Positions 31,873 through 40,518 of a stretch of DNA of 64,000 nt are shown in pieces. Position 1 is the first letter of the stretch; each line of letters opens with the position of its first letter. The stretch is from Streptomyces sp. 840.1 (GTDB taxonomy: Bacteria > Actinomycetota > Actinomycetes > Streptomycetales > Streptomycetaceae). The notes under the pieces are model-generated. The model was not told where the DNA came from. It saw only the letters and a list, made by a program, of their open reading frames with translations, and did no database searches. A program made the position numbers and the translations under genes. The stretch covers positions 868,001 to 932,000 of the forward strand of contig NZ_RJUU01000003.1 in NCBI RefSeq assembly GCF_003751445.1. The letters run 5' to 3'.

Positions 31873-34149
31873 TCAGGCGATCCGTACCACCACCGTGCCC
31901 GCACCCTCCCCCGCGGCTCCTGTCTCCTCGTCGACCACGCGGAAGGGCCGGTCGCTGCCCTCGGCGGTGACGCGCAGGCCGGTCCCGTCCCTGACCGCCC
32001 GGAACGTCGCGGCGACCGCGCCCGTCAGGTCCGGCACCGTGACCAGGGTGCCGGCGGCGGCCGCCGGGCCGAAGGCGCGCAGGGTGAGTCCGTCCAGCCA
32101 GTCGGCGTCCGGGCGCTGGTCGTCGGCGCCCCAGGGGAGCACCGCGCCGGGCCGCACCAGGAGCGGCAGGCTGTCGAAGCCGTGGGTCTCGTGGCGCCAG
32201 GCCGGTCCGGTGACGCGCTCGCCGGTCAGCAGCGAGGTCCAGGTGCCCTCGGGGACGTAGTACTCGACCTGCCCGTCCTCGGTGAAGACCGGTGCGACCA
32301 GCAGGTCCGGTCCGAGCATGTACTGGCGGTCCAGCATCCGGGTCGTCGGGTCGTCGGGGAACTCCAGCAGCATGGGGCGCATCATCGGGACGCCCGTCCG
32401 GTGGGCGGTGGCGGCCGCCCCGTACAGGTACGGCATCAGCCGGTGCTTGAGGAGGGTGAACCTGCGGGTGACGTCCACCGCCTCCTCGCCGAACGCCCAC
32501 GGCACCCGGTACGACACGTTGCCGTGCAGGCGGCTGTGCGAGGACATCAGGCCGAAGGCGAGCCAGCGCTTGAAGACCGCCGGGTCCGGGGTGCCCTCGA
32601 AGCCGCCGATGTCGTGGCTCCAGAAGCCGAAGCCGGACAGGCTCAGCGAGAGGCCGCCGCGCAGCGATTCGGCCATCGCCGTGAACGAGGCGAAGCAGTC
32701 GCCGCCCCAGTGCACCGGGAACTGCTGGCCGCCGGCCGTCGCGGAGCGGGCGAACAGCACCGCCTCGCCGTGTCCGCGCTCCTTCTCCAGGAGTTCGAAG
32801 ACCGTGCGGTTGTAGATCTGTGCGTAGTAGTTGTGCATCCGCTCCGGGTCCGAGCCGTCGTGCCAGACCACGTCGGTGGGCACGCGCTCGCCGAAGTCCG
32901 TCTTGAAGCAGTCGACTCCCTGGTCGAGCAGGACGCGGAGTTTCCCGCTGTACCACTCGCGCGCCGCCGGGTCGGTGAAGTCGACCAGGGCCATGCCGGG
33001 CTGCCACAGGTCCCACTGCCAGATGTCGCCACCCGGCCGGCGCACCAGGAATCCGCGCTCCGCCGCCTCCGCGAACAGCGACGACTTCTGGGCGATGTAC
33101 GGGTTGATCCACATGCTGATCCGCAGGCCGCGCTCCTTGAGCCGGGCCAGCATGCCCTCGGGGTCGGGGAAGACGTCCGGGTCCCACAGGAAGTCCGACC
33201 ACTGGTACTCGCGCATCCAGAAGCAGTCGAAGTGGAAGACGGACAGCGGGATCCGGCGCTGCGCCATGCCGTCGACGAACGACGTCACGGTCTCCTCGTC
33301 GTAGGAGGTGCAGAACGACGTGGTGAGCCAGAGACCGAACGACCAGGCCGGTGGCAGCGCGGGGCGGCCGGTGAGTGCGGTGTAGCGGGCCAGCACCTCC
33401 TTGGGTGTCGGCCCGGCGATGACGTAGTACTCCAGTGACTGGTCCTGGACGCTGAACTGGACCTGTCCCACGGACTCCGAGCCGATCTCGAATGAGACCC
33501 GTCCGGGGTGGTTGACGAAGACGCCGTAGCCTCGGGACGAGAGGTAGAACGGGATGTTCTTGTAGGCCAGTTCGCTGCTGGTGCCGCCGTCGGCCTGCCA
33601 GATGTCGACGCTCTGACCGTTCTTCACGTACGGGGTGAAGCGCTCGCCGAGGCCGTAGACGTTCTCCCCGATGTCCAGGGCGAGCTGGGCGACCATGTGG
33701 TGGGTGCCGTCCGGTGCGGTGGCGAAGGCGGTGCCTTTGGCGTCGACACCGGTGAGCCGCCGGCCGCCGGCGTCGCGGAAGGTGAGGCCCCAGGGTCCGT
33801 CGCCGTCCATGCGCAGGGTGAGCGGTCCGCTGGTCAGTTCGGTGACCGCGCCCTCCCGCGTCGTCCGGGCGCCGGCGGCCGCCGGGTCGAGGCCGGGGAG
33901 GGCGAAGTCGGGTCCGCGGTGCACCGTCCCGGCGTGGTGGGTGGCGCGCACGCCGATGACGCCTTCGGCCGGGGAGAAGCATTCGACGGTGATCAGCGGG
34001 GTGTTGAGGGTGTCGCCGCGTTCGGCGACGTGCTTGACCGCGGCATGGGCGGTGAACCGGTCATCGCCGACGCTCAGGTCACGGATCTCGGTCGCGTAGC
34101 AGGCTCGTACGCCCTCACGCATGAGCCAGAAGCCGTCGGTGAACTTCAT
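31873..34149 (-). CDS. GH31 alpha-xylosidase (YicI-like)
   Basis: A 758-residue family 31 glycosidase close in length and motifs to E. coli YicI alpha-xylosidase. An N-terminal beta domain carries GENVYGLGERFTPYVKNGQSVDIWQADGG. The barrel follows, with WSFGLWLTTSFCTSYDEETV, FHFDCFWMREYQWSDFLWD, the catalytic nucleophile in CFKTDFGE (Asp418) and the acid/base in VHWGGDCFASF (Asp484). The KTDFGE and FHFDCFWM segments favour alpha-xylosidase over alpha-glucosidase. There is no signal peptide, so it removes non-reducing xylose from imported oligosaccharides in the cytosol. AAGGAG lies six bases before the ATG. It is second in an operon after the GH3 gene. Confidence 0.93.
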   Translation of the reverse strand: MKFTDGFWLMREGVRACYATEIRDLSVGDDRFTAHAAVKHVAERGDTLNTPLITVECFSPAEGVIGVRATHHAGTVHRGPDFALPGLDPAAAGARTTREGAVTELTSGPLTLRMDGDGPWGLTFRDAGGRRLTGVDAKGTAFATAPDGTHHMVAQLALDIGENVYGLGERFTPYVKNGQSVDIWQADGGTSSELAYKNIPFYLSSRGYGVFVNHPGRVSFEIGSESVGQVQFSVQDQSLEYYVIAGPTPKEVLARYTALTGRPALPPAWSFGLWLTTSFCTSYDEETVTSFVDGMAQRRIPLSVFHFDCFWMREYQWSDFLWDPDVFPDPEGMLARLKERGLRISMWINPYIAQKSSLFAEAAERGFLVRRPGGDIWQWDLWQPGMALVDFTDPAAREWYSGKLRVLLDQGVDCFKTDFGERVPTDVVWHDGSDPERMHNYYAQIYNRTVFELLEKERGHGEAVLFARSATAGGQQFPVHWGGDCFASFTAMAESLRGGLSLSLSGFGFWSHDIGGFEGTPDPAVFKRWLAFGLMSSHSRLHGNVSYRVPWAFGEEAVDVTRRFTLLKHRLMPYLYGAAATAHRTGVPMMRPMLLEFPDDPTTRMLDRQYMLGPDLLVAPVFTEDGQVEYYVPEGTWTSLLTGERVTGPAWRHETHGFDSLPLLVRPGAVLPWGADDQRPDADWLDGLTLRAFGPAAAAGTLVTVPDLTGAVAATFRAVRDGTGLRVTAEGSDRPFRVVDEETGAAGEGAGTVVVRIA

Positions 34150-34225
34150 GCGGACTCCTTGCCGGGGGCAACTGGAACGGGAGGGGCTTGGTGGGGAGGA
34201 GCGGGCTTACGCGGTGCGGGCCGGT

Positions 34226-37141
34226 TCACTCGCCCTCCCCGGTGAAGGCGATCCGGGCCAGCCGTACGGTGCCGTCCAGGCTGACGCGCAGGTCGCGGAT
34301 GCCCGAGGCGGCGATGGCGGCCCGCCGGCCGCGGTAGTCGTACGGTCCGCCGCCGGCCGTCACCGGGACGGTGACCGTGGTGCCGTCGATGGTGATCCGG
34401 ACGGCTCCCCTGCCCGACGCCGACACCGTCACGCCCCGTGCTCCCGTGCCGAAGTCACAGCGGCGGTACAGCAGTTCGTTTCGGTCGGCGACCGGGGTCA
34501 CGGCGTCCTCGTCCGCCTTCGTCCGGTCGACGATCGCGGTGCCCAGCTGTTCGTCGTAGTCGGCCGCTTCCAGACCCCGCGTCAGGACGGGCCGGGGCGG
34601 GCTCGGTTCGCCCTGGACGGTGACCACGGCGACGGCGCGGATGTCCGTGCTGGATGCTCCTGCCTGGAACTCGTACGCCCCGGGCTCGACGGTCCAGCGG
34701 CCGTGCGCCACGTCCCAGTGCCCGAGTTCGGTGACGGGCACGTCGAACTCGACGCGTTCGGCGGCGCCGGGTGCCAGGTGCAGCCTGCGGTGGCCGGCCA
34801 GTTGCCGCAGCGGCCGCAGGACCGAGGGGGCGACCGCCCGTACGTAGAGCTGGACGACCTCGTCGGCGGCGACGGGCCCGGTGTTGGTGACGGTCAGCGA
34901 CACCCGTACGAGGTCGCCCGTGCGCCCGGCGGTCAGGGCACTGTAGGTGAACTCGCTGTACGAGAGGCCGTGGCCGAAGGGGTAGAGCGGTGCGCCCCGG
35001 TAGTAGAGGTAGGTCTGGCGGGAGCCGATGATGTCGTAGTCGAGCAGACCGGGCAGTTCCGCGTCGGAGGCGTACCAGGTCTGCGGGAGCCGGCCGGCCG
35101 GCGAGACGTCCCCGGCCAGGACCCGGGCGAGCGCCGTTCCGGCGGCCTGCCCGCCGTGGGCGGTCCACAGCAGCGCGGGCAGCGTGGCCGCCGCGTCGGT
35201 GAGGGCGTACGGGTAGGCGGAGGTGACGGCCAAGGCGGTGCGCGGGTTGGCGGCGTGGGCGGCGCGCCAGAGGCGTTCCTGATGGGCCGGCAGGTCGAGG
35301 GTGGTGCGGTCCTCGGTCTCGCGCCCGTTGATGTGGGCGTCGTTGCCGGCCACGACGATCACGGCGTCGGCCGAGGCGGCGGCGCGGGCCACGGCGTCCT
35401 CGCCGCGCTCGGTCACCTCGATCCCGAAGACGGTGCCGGACGGGCCGGGGCGTCCGGGAACTTCCCCGTCCTGCCCCCGGGCCCCTCCACCGGGGGCGGG
35501 AACTTCCCCGCCGGGAGCGGCAACCTTTACGCCGTCGGCGGCGACTGAGACATAGCCACCCGTTCCGACGTGCAGAAGCCGGTGACCGCCCGCATGCCCC
35601 TCCACCGCCTCCAGGCGGAACGTCTCCTGGACGATCCAGCCGCCGGGCTCGTCCGCGGACGCCCGCACATAGCCGTCATCGGCCACCGACAGATAGCGGC
35701 CCGCCGGTTCCCGCAGGGTGATCACACCGTTGCCCCAGTCCACGAGCGCCAGCTCGGCCGGGGTGTCGCCGCAGGTCAGCGCGGGCAGATCGGTGCGTCC
35801 CCGGACGAGGGCCGGGTCGAGGGCGCCCTGTGTTCCGCGCGGCGCGTCCTGCCCGGTGTCCGTCGCAGGCACCTGGAGCCAGCCGTCCTCGCACTTGAGC
35901 CGGACCAGGTCGGCGCCCTCCGCGAACACGACGTTCCCGGCGCCGAAGCGTTCCCGGATCCCGTCGAGCGGCGTGGAGCGGTGGATCAGTGTGCCGCTGT
36001 ACCAGTCGAGCTTGCAGGCGTCCGCGAGCAGCCCGACGACCGCGACGGTCTTCCCGGCGGCGGGCTCCAGCGGCAGCAGCCCGTCGTTCTTCAGCAGGAC
36101 GACGGCCTGCTCGGCGGCCTCCAGGGCGAGCGCCCGGTGTCCGGCCGTGTCGAAGTCGGCGGCCTGCGCGTAGGGATCGAGGTCCGGATCGAACTCGCCC
36201 AGCGAAAAGCGCAGTTCGAGCAGTCTGCGGACGGCCGTGTCGATGTCGCGCTCGTCGATCAGAGCGCGCTCCAGGGCCCCCCGGACGCGGCCGGTCATGA
36301 CGGAGGAGTCCTGGCCGTGGTCGGTGAAGCTGTCGACACCCGCCCGCAGGGCGGCGGCCGTCGCCTCCTCGTGGGTGTCGAAGTAGTGCTCGGAGTCGAC
36401 GAGGTTGGACGGCGCCCCCGCGTCGGAGCACACCACCAGGGAGCGCTCGCTCCAGGTGCGCAACTGCTGGGCCAGGAGCGGCGATACGTGGTTCGGGCGC
36501 CCGTTGACCAGGTTGTACGCGGGCATGACCCCGGCCACCGCCCCGGCCCGGACTGCGTCACGGAAGGCCTTGAGGTCGTACTCGTGCAGGACCCTCGGGC
36601 GGACCGAGGAGGACGAGGTGTCGCGGCCGGTCTCGTTGTTGTGGGCGAGCCAGTGCTTGAGGACGGGGGCGGTGCGCCAGTAGTGCGGGTGGTCGCCGCG
36701 CAGCCCCCGGGTGTAGGCGACCGCGATGGCGGAGGTGAGGCAGGCGTCCTCGGAGTACCCCTCCTCGTTCCGGCCCCACAGCGGGTGGCGCAGCAGATTC
36801 ACCGTCGGGGCCCAGACGTTGAGGCCGACGCGCTCGTCCTCGGCCCGCTTGGCGCGGACCTCGTTGCCGACCGCTTCGCCGACCCGGCGCACCAGTTCGG
36901 CGTTCCAGGTGGCGCCGATCCCGACGGCCTGCGGGAAGACCGTCGCCGGCCCCATCCAGGCGACTCCGTGCAGGGCCTCCTGGCCGGTCCTGAAGGCACC
37001 GAGCCCGAGCCGGTCGACCGCCGGCGCGAACTGGTGCAGCATCGCGATCCGTTCGTCGCGCGTGAGCCGGTCGAGCAGGTCGTCGATGCGCTCGGCGAAG
37101 GGCAGCCGGGGGTCGCGGAAGGGCTGCGGTTGTTCCGTCAC
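34226..37141 (-). CDS. GH3 beta-glucosidase-like enzyme with inserted domain
   Basis: A 971-residue family 3 glycosidase. The N-terminal barrel has LHQFAPAVDRLGLGAFRTGQEALHGV, WAPTVNLLRHPLWGRNEEGYSED, VLKHWLAHNNETGRD and the nucleophile in VVCSDAGAPSN (Asp240). The second alpha/beta domain is interrupted (~residues 415-560) by a fascin/actin-crosslinking-like beta region plus a Gly/Pro linker (PGGEVPAPGGGARGQDG). VIVVAGNDAHINGRETEDRTTLDLPAHQ follows, then a fibronectin-like C-terminal domain (GLSYSEFTYSAL...VSLTVTNTGPVAADEVVQLYV) and an extra ~100-residue beta tail. There is no export signal. It probably removes beta-glucose from the backbone after xylose is gone. The GTG start has AAGGGGA before it. 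Confidence 0.9.
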   Translation of the reverse strand: MTEQPQPFRDPRLPFAERIDDLLDRLTRDERIAMLHQFAPAVDRLGLGAFRTGQEALHGVAWMGPATVFPQAVGIGATWNAELVRRVGEAVGNEVRAKRAEDERVGLNVWAPTVNLLRHPLWGRNEEGYSEDACLTSAIAVAYTRGLRGDHPHYWRTAPVLKHWLAHNNETGRDTSSSSVRPRVLHEYDLKAFRDAVRAGAVAGVMPAYNLVNGRPNHVSPLLAQQLRTWSERSLVVCSDAGAPSNLVDSEHYFDTHEEATAAALRAGVDSFTDHGQDSSVMTGRVRGALERALIDERDIDTAVRRLLELRFSLGEFDPDLDPYAQAADFDTAGHRALALEAAEQAVVLLKNDGLLPLEPAAGKTVAVVGLLADACKLDWYSGTLIHRSTPLDGIRERFGAGNVVFAEGADLVRLKCEDGWLQVPATDTGQDAPRGTQGALDPALVRGRTDLPALTCGDTPAELALVDWGNGVITLREPAGRYLSVADDGYVRASADEPGGWIVQETFRLEAVEGHAGGHRLLHVGTGGYVSVAADGVKVAAPGGEVPAPGGGARGQDGEVPGRPGPSGTVFGIEVTERGEDAVARAAASADAVIVVAGNDAHINGRETEDRTTLDLPAHQERLWRAAHAANPRTALAVTSAYPYALTDAAATLPALLWTAHGGQAAGTALARVLAGDVSPAGRLPQTWYASDAELPGLLDYDIIGSRQTYLYYRGAPLYPFGHGLSYSEFTYSALTAGRTGDLVRVSLTVTNTGPVAADEVVQLYVRAVAPSVLRPLRQLAGHRRLHLAPGAAERVEFDVPVTELGHWDVAHGRWTVEPGAYEFQAGASSTDIRAVAVVTVQGEPSPPRPVLTRGLEAADYDEQLGTAIVDRTKADEDAVTPVADRNELLYRRCDFGTGARGVTVSASGRGAVRITIDGTTVTVPVTAGGGPYDYRGRRAAIAASGIRDLRVSLDGTVRLARIAFTGEGE

Positions 37142-37615
37142 GTGCGGGTCCCCTTGGAGAGGTGGGAGGTTTTGACGCCAGGACCTCGTGCGAGCCTCCG
37201 AGAAACCTCAGAAGATCCTTCGAAGCGCTTCGATGCTCGGCGGCCAACCCCGCCCCTGTCAAGGCCTCGACCTCGACCTCCGTACCCGGATGCGCACGAC
37301 GGCTCTCGTTGAGCCAGGAAACGGTTAGGAAACAGGTCGGAGGAATCTGGAAACGGACTCTTGTGCGGCCAGGACCCTTCACTTAACCTCGCTGCAACAT
37401 CGAAGCGCTTCGACAAGACTTCGACCGAGCTCCGACGGGGCGCCCGGCGCCCCGGATTTCCTGGGACGGCGACTGCTTCTGCCGCCTCCCTGTTGAACCG
37501 CTTCACCTGCGGCCGGTCACGCCGGCCCAGTCAGCAACGCTCCACCTCAGACACAGGAACCGAACGGCGGTCGCCCGCCACGTGTCGTCCTGGTGCGCCT
37601 CGAAGGGTTGACGCA
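37142..37615. promoter_or_regulatory. Divergent control region of the xyloglucan-type locus with two LacI operators
   Basis: This 474-base region lies between the GH3-GH31 operon (left) and the transporter operon (right). It contains two identical palindromes TCGAAGCGCTTCGA at 37220-37233 and 37400-37413, exactly 180 bases apart, which suits DNA looping by a LacI-type tetramer or independent control of each promoter. A weaker relative (TGAACCGCTTCA, 37494-37505) lies nearer the transporter start. I could not fix -35/-10 boxes. Confidence 0.75.
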
Positions 37616-39289
37616 ATGACGCCGAATTCCTCCCCCTCCCCCACGGCTCCGAGCCGGAGAAGCTTCCTCGCCACCGGCGCGGTGGCCGCTGTCGCCGTGG
37701 CCGGCGGGGTGCCGCTGCTGGCCGCGTGCGGGGGTTCCGGCTCCGGCGCCGGGACCAAGGAGGGAACGACAACGGGCAAGGCGCTCAGGAAGGTTGTGCC
37801 GTCGTACGCCCCGCTGAACCTGGTCGAGCCCGACGTCGCGAGCGTCAACGGTTCGAGCCCCGGCTTCACCAAACTCCCGGACCCGCTGGTCACCTCGGTG
37901 AAGTCGGTGCCGGGCAAGGGCTCGAAGTTCCGTGTCATGACCCCGTTGTGGGGCACCGTCCCGAAGAGGAACAACCCGTACTACACGGCGGTGAACAAGG
38001 CGGTCGGCGCCACACTGAACTTCGACCCGCAGGACGGCAACACCTACCAGGACAAGATCGGCGCGGTCCTCGCCGGCTCGGACATCCCCGATGTCATGAC
38101 GATCCCCGGCTGGAACATGCAGGGACAGATCCGCAACGCGATCACCGCCAAGTTCGCCGACCTGAGCCCGTACCTGGCGGGCGACGCGGTCAAGAAGTAC
38201 CCGAACCTGGCGAACATCCCGACGGGCGCCTGGCAGTACTCCGTCTTCGGCGGCAAGCTGCGCGGACTGCCCATGCCGACGCCGGTCATCGGCAACGCGA
38301 TCTTCTACCGCAAGGACCTGACCGGCTCCGGCGCCGTGCCGGGGAGCGCGGACGACCTGCTGGCGTTCGGCAAGGAGTACACCGCTCCGAAGAAGAAGGT
38401 GTGGGCCTTCGACGACCTCTGGACCTGCATCCAGAAGATCTACGGCCTGCTGCCCGACGCGCCGCACTACTGGCAGCTGGAGAGCGGCAAGCTGGTCCAC
38501 AAGATCGAGACGCAGGAGTACCGCGAGGCGCTCGCCTTCGCCCGCAAGCTCCACGACGGCGGCTACGTACACCCGGACGCCGAGGCCAACAAGGACGCCG
38601 ACGCCAAGATCCGCTTCACCGGCGGACACGTGGTGATGTACAACGACGGCACCGGCGGCTGGAAGGGCATGGTCACCGAACAGGCCTCCGCGAACGCCAC
38701 GTTCGACATGCAGGCACTGGACTTCTTCAGCCACGACGGCAGCAGGCCGGTGCTGTGGCAGGACGATCCGGCAGGGATCTTCACCTTCCTCAGCAAGAAG
38801 CTCTCCAAGGCCCGGATCGAGGAGTTCCTCGCGATAGCCGACTACGCGGCCGCGCCGTTCGGCACCAAGGAGTTCATGCTCACCAACTACGGCGTCGAGG
38901 GCACCCACTACACACTCAAGGACGGCGCCCCGACCTACACCCCGCAGGGTGTCGAGGAGGCCCAGCCGTCCACCTTCCTCTTCCTCGCCTCGCCCCCGAC
39001 CTCCATCGCCTACCCGGACCAGCCGCAGCTCGCGAAGGACTACGCGGCCTGGATGGCGCGCCAGGCACCGAACGTCAGGAAGCCGCTCTTCTTCGGCATG
39101 CAGATCGTCGAGCCGCAGCGCTACGCCTCCCTGTACACGCCCTTCGACGACCTGCAGAAGGACATCAGGCGCGGCCGCAAGAAGGTCAGCGACATCGACG
39201 ACGCGGTGAACACCTGGAAGAAGAGCGGCGGCGAGAAGCTGCGCGCCTGGTACCAGGACATTCTCGACAAGAACGGCTCCGGCAACTGA
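37616..39289 (+). CDS. LplA-type oligosaccharide-binding lipoprotein (ABC importer)
   Basis: A 557-residue extracellular binding protein. The N-terminus (SRRSFLATGAVAAVAVAGGVPLLAAC) has a twin-arginine motif and an LAAC lipobox, so it is exported folded and then lipid-anchored. The rest fits the large LplA-like class of sugar-binding proteins: GSKFRVMTPLWGTVPKRNNPYYTAVNKAVGATLNFDPQDGNTYQDKIGAVLAGSDIPDVM and NAIFYRKDLTGSGAVPGSADDLLAFGKEYT. This class takes long oligosaccharides. ATG 37616 has GAAGGG upstream. It is first in the rightward operon, behind LacI operators. Confidence 0.92.
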   Translation: MTPNSSPSPTAPSRRSFLATGAVAAVAVAGGVPLLAACGGSGSGAGTKEGTTTGKALRKVVPSYAPLNLVEPDVASVNGSSPGFTKLPDPLVTSVKSVPGKGSKFRVMTPLWGTVPKRNNPYYTAVNKAVGATLNFDPQDGNTYQDKIGAVLAGSDIPDVMTIPGWNMQGQIRNAITAKFADLSPYLAGDAVKKYPNLANIPTGAWQYSVFGGKLRGLPMPTPVIGNAIFYRKDLTGSGAVPGSADDLLAFGKEYTAPKKKVWAFDDLWTCIQKIYGLLPDAPHYWQLESGKLVHKIETQEYREALAFARKLHDGGYVHPDAEANKDADAKIRFTGGHVVMYNDGTGGWKGMVTEQASANATFDMQALDFFSHDGSRPVLWQDDPAGIFTFLSKKLSKARIEEFLAIADYAAAPFGTKEFMLTNYGVEGTHYTLKDGAPTYTPQGVEEAQPSTFLFLASPPTSIAYPDQPQLAKDYAAWMARQAPNVRKPLFFGMQIVEPQRYASLYTPFDDLQKDIRRGRKKVSDIDDAVNTWKKSGGEKLRAWYQDILDKNGSGN

Positions 39290-39321
39290 GGCGCGGGACG
39301 CGCACCGGTGCGCGGTGAGAG

Positions 39322-39350
39322 GGCCGCCGGGCGCGGAAAGCCCGGCGGCC
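39322..39350 (+). terminator. Intra-operon hairpin after the binding-protein gene
   Basis: GGCCGCCGGGC (39322-39332) pairs perfectly with GCCCGGCGGCC (39340-39350) across a seven-base loop, between the binding-protein and first permease genes. Such hairpins partially terminate or stabilise the upstream mRNA and so give more binding protein than permease. Confidence 0.65.
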
Positions 39351-39381
39351 GGGGCCAGGAGCACGACATGGGGAGCACAGG

Positions 39382-40518
39382 GTGAAGCCACGGGCCACGG
39401 TTACGGCCGACCCGGGCCGCACCGCCGACGGGGCGAGTGCCCCGGCCGGCGGGAGCGGTGACGGTGACGGCAAGCACGCAAGCGCCGGGCGGACAGGCAG
39501 GTCCCGGGCGACCGGCGCCCGCCGCAACCGCACGGCGAAGAACCGGCGGGCGGAGAACGGGACGAGGAGGAGCGGACCGGCGGGCCCCGGGCCGCGGGCG
39601 GGCGGCATCACCTGGCGCCAGCGGCTGCGGCGCGACCGCACCCTGGTGCTGATGACGCTGCCGGCCATCGCCCTGCTGCTGATCTTCAACTACATCCCGC
39701 TGCTCGGGAACATCGTGGCCTTCCAGGACTACGACGTCTACGACCTCGGCATCACCGGCAGCCCCTTCGTCGGCTTCGACAACTTCACCCGGATCTTCGA
39801 GGACTACCGCTTCTGGGAAGTCCTCATCAACACCCTGGTCATCTTCGTCACCCAGCTCGTCCTCTTCTTCCCCATCCCGATCGCGATCGCGCTGCTGCTC
39901 AACACGATCATGAGCGCCCGGGTGCGGGCCTGGGTCCAGGCGGTCGTCTACCTCCCGCACTTCTTCTCCTGGGTACTGGTCGTCACCGTCTTCCAGCAGA
40001 TGTTCGGCGGCGCCGGACTGGTCGCCCAGTGGCTGCGCGACCACGGTCACGAGGGCTTCGACCTGATGACCGACCCCGGCTTCTTCAAGTTCCTGGTCTC
40101 CGCCCAGGCGGTGTGGAAGGACGCCGGCTGGGGCGTGATCGTCTTCCTCGCCGCGCTCGCCGCCGTCAACACCGATCTGTACGAGGCCGCCGCCGTCGAC
40201 GGGGCGGGCCGCTGGCGCCGCATGTGGCACGTGACGCTGCCGGCGCTGCGCCCGGTCATCGCACTGCTGCTCGTCCTGCGGGTGGGCAGCGCGCTCAATC
40301 TCGACTTCGAGCAGATCCTGCTCCAGCGCGACCAGGTCGGCGCCGGGGCCTCGGAAATCCTGGACACCTACATCTGGTGGACGGGCATCAAGACCGGTGA
40401 CTTCGGCTACGCGGCCGCCGCCGGAATCTTCAAGGGGCTGTTCAGCGTCGCCATGGTGCTGGGCGCCAACAAGGTCGCCCACATGCTGGGTGAGCAGGGG
40501 GTGTACTCCAAGAAATGA
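39382..40518 (+). CDS. LplB-type ABC sugar permease
   Basis: A 378-residue permease. The first ~75 residues are a long basic, low-complexity extension (GRTGRSRATGARRNRTAKNRR). Six transmembrane helices of the LplB/UgpA type follow (VLMTLPAIALLLIFNYIPLLGNIVAFQDY onward). The EAA loop that contacts the ATPase reads EAAAVDGAGRWRRMWHVTLPALRPV. The GTG start at 39382 is preceded by GGGGAG; a later start would trim the unusual extension. The stop overlaps the second permease start (ATGA). Confidence 0.92.
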   Translation: MKPRATVTADPGRTADGASAPAGGSGDGDGKHASAGRTGRSRATGARRNRTAKNRRAENGTRRSGPAGPGPRAGGITWRQRLRRDRTLVLMTLPAIALLLIFNYIPLLGNIVAFQDYDVYDLGITGSPFVGFDNFTRIFEDYRFWEVLINTLVIFVTQLVLFFPIPIAIALLLNTIMSARVRAWVQAVVYLPHFFSWVLVVTVFQQMFGGAGLVAQWLRDHGHEGFDLMTDPGFFKFLVSAQAVWKDAGWGVIVFLAALAAVNTDLYEAAAVDGAGRWRRMWHVTLPALRPVIALLLVLRVGSALNLDFEQILLQRDQVGAGASEILDTYIWWTGIKTGDFGYAAAAGIFKGLFSVAMVLGANKVAHMLGEQGVYSKK

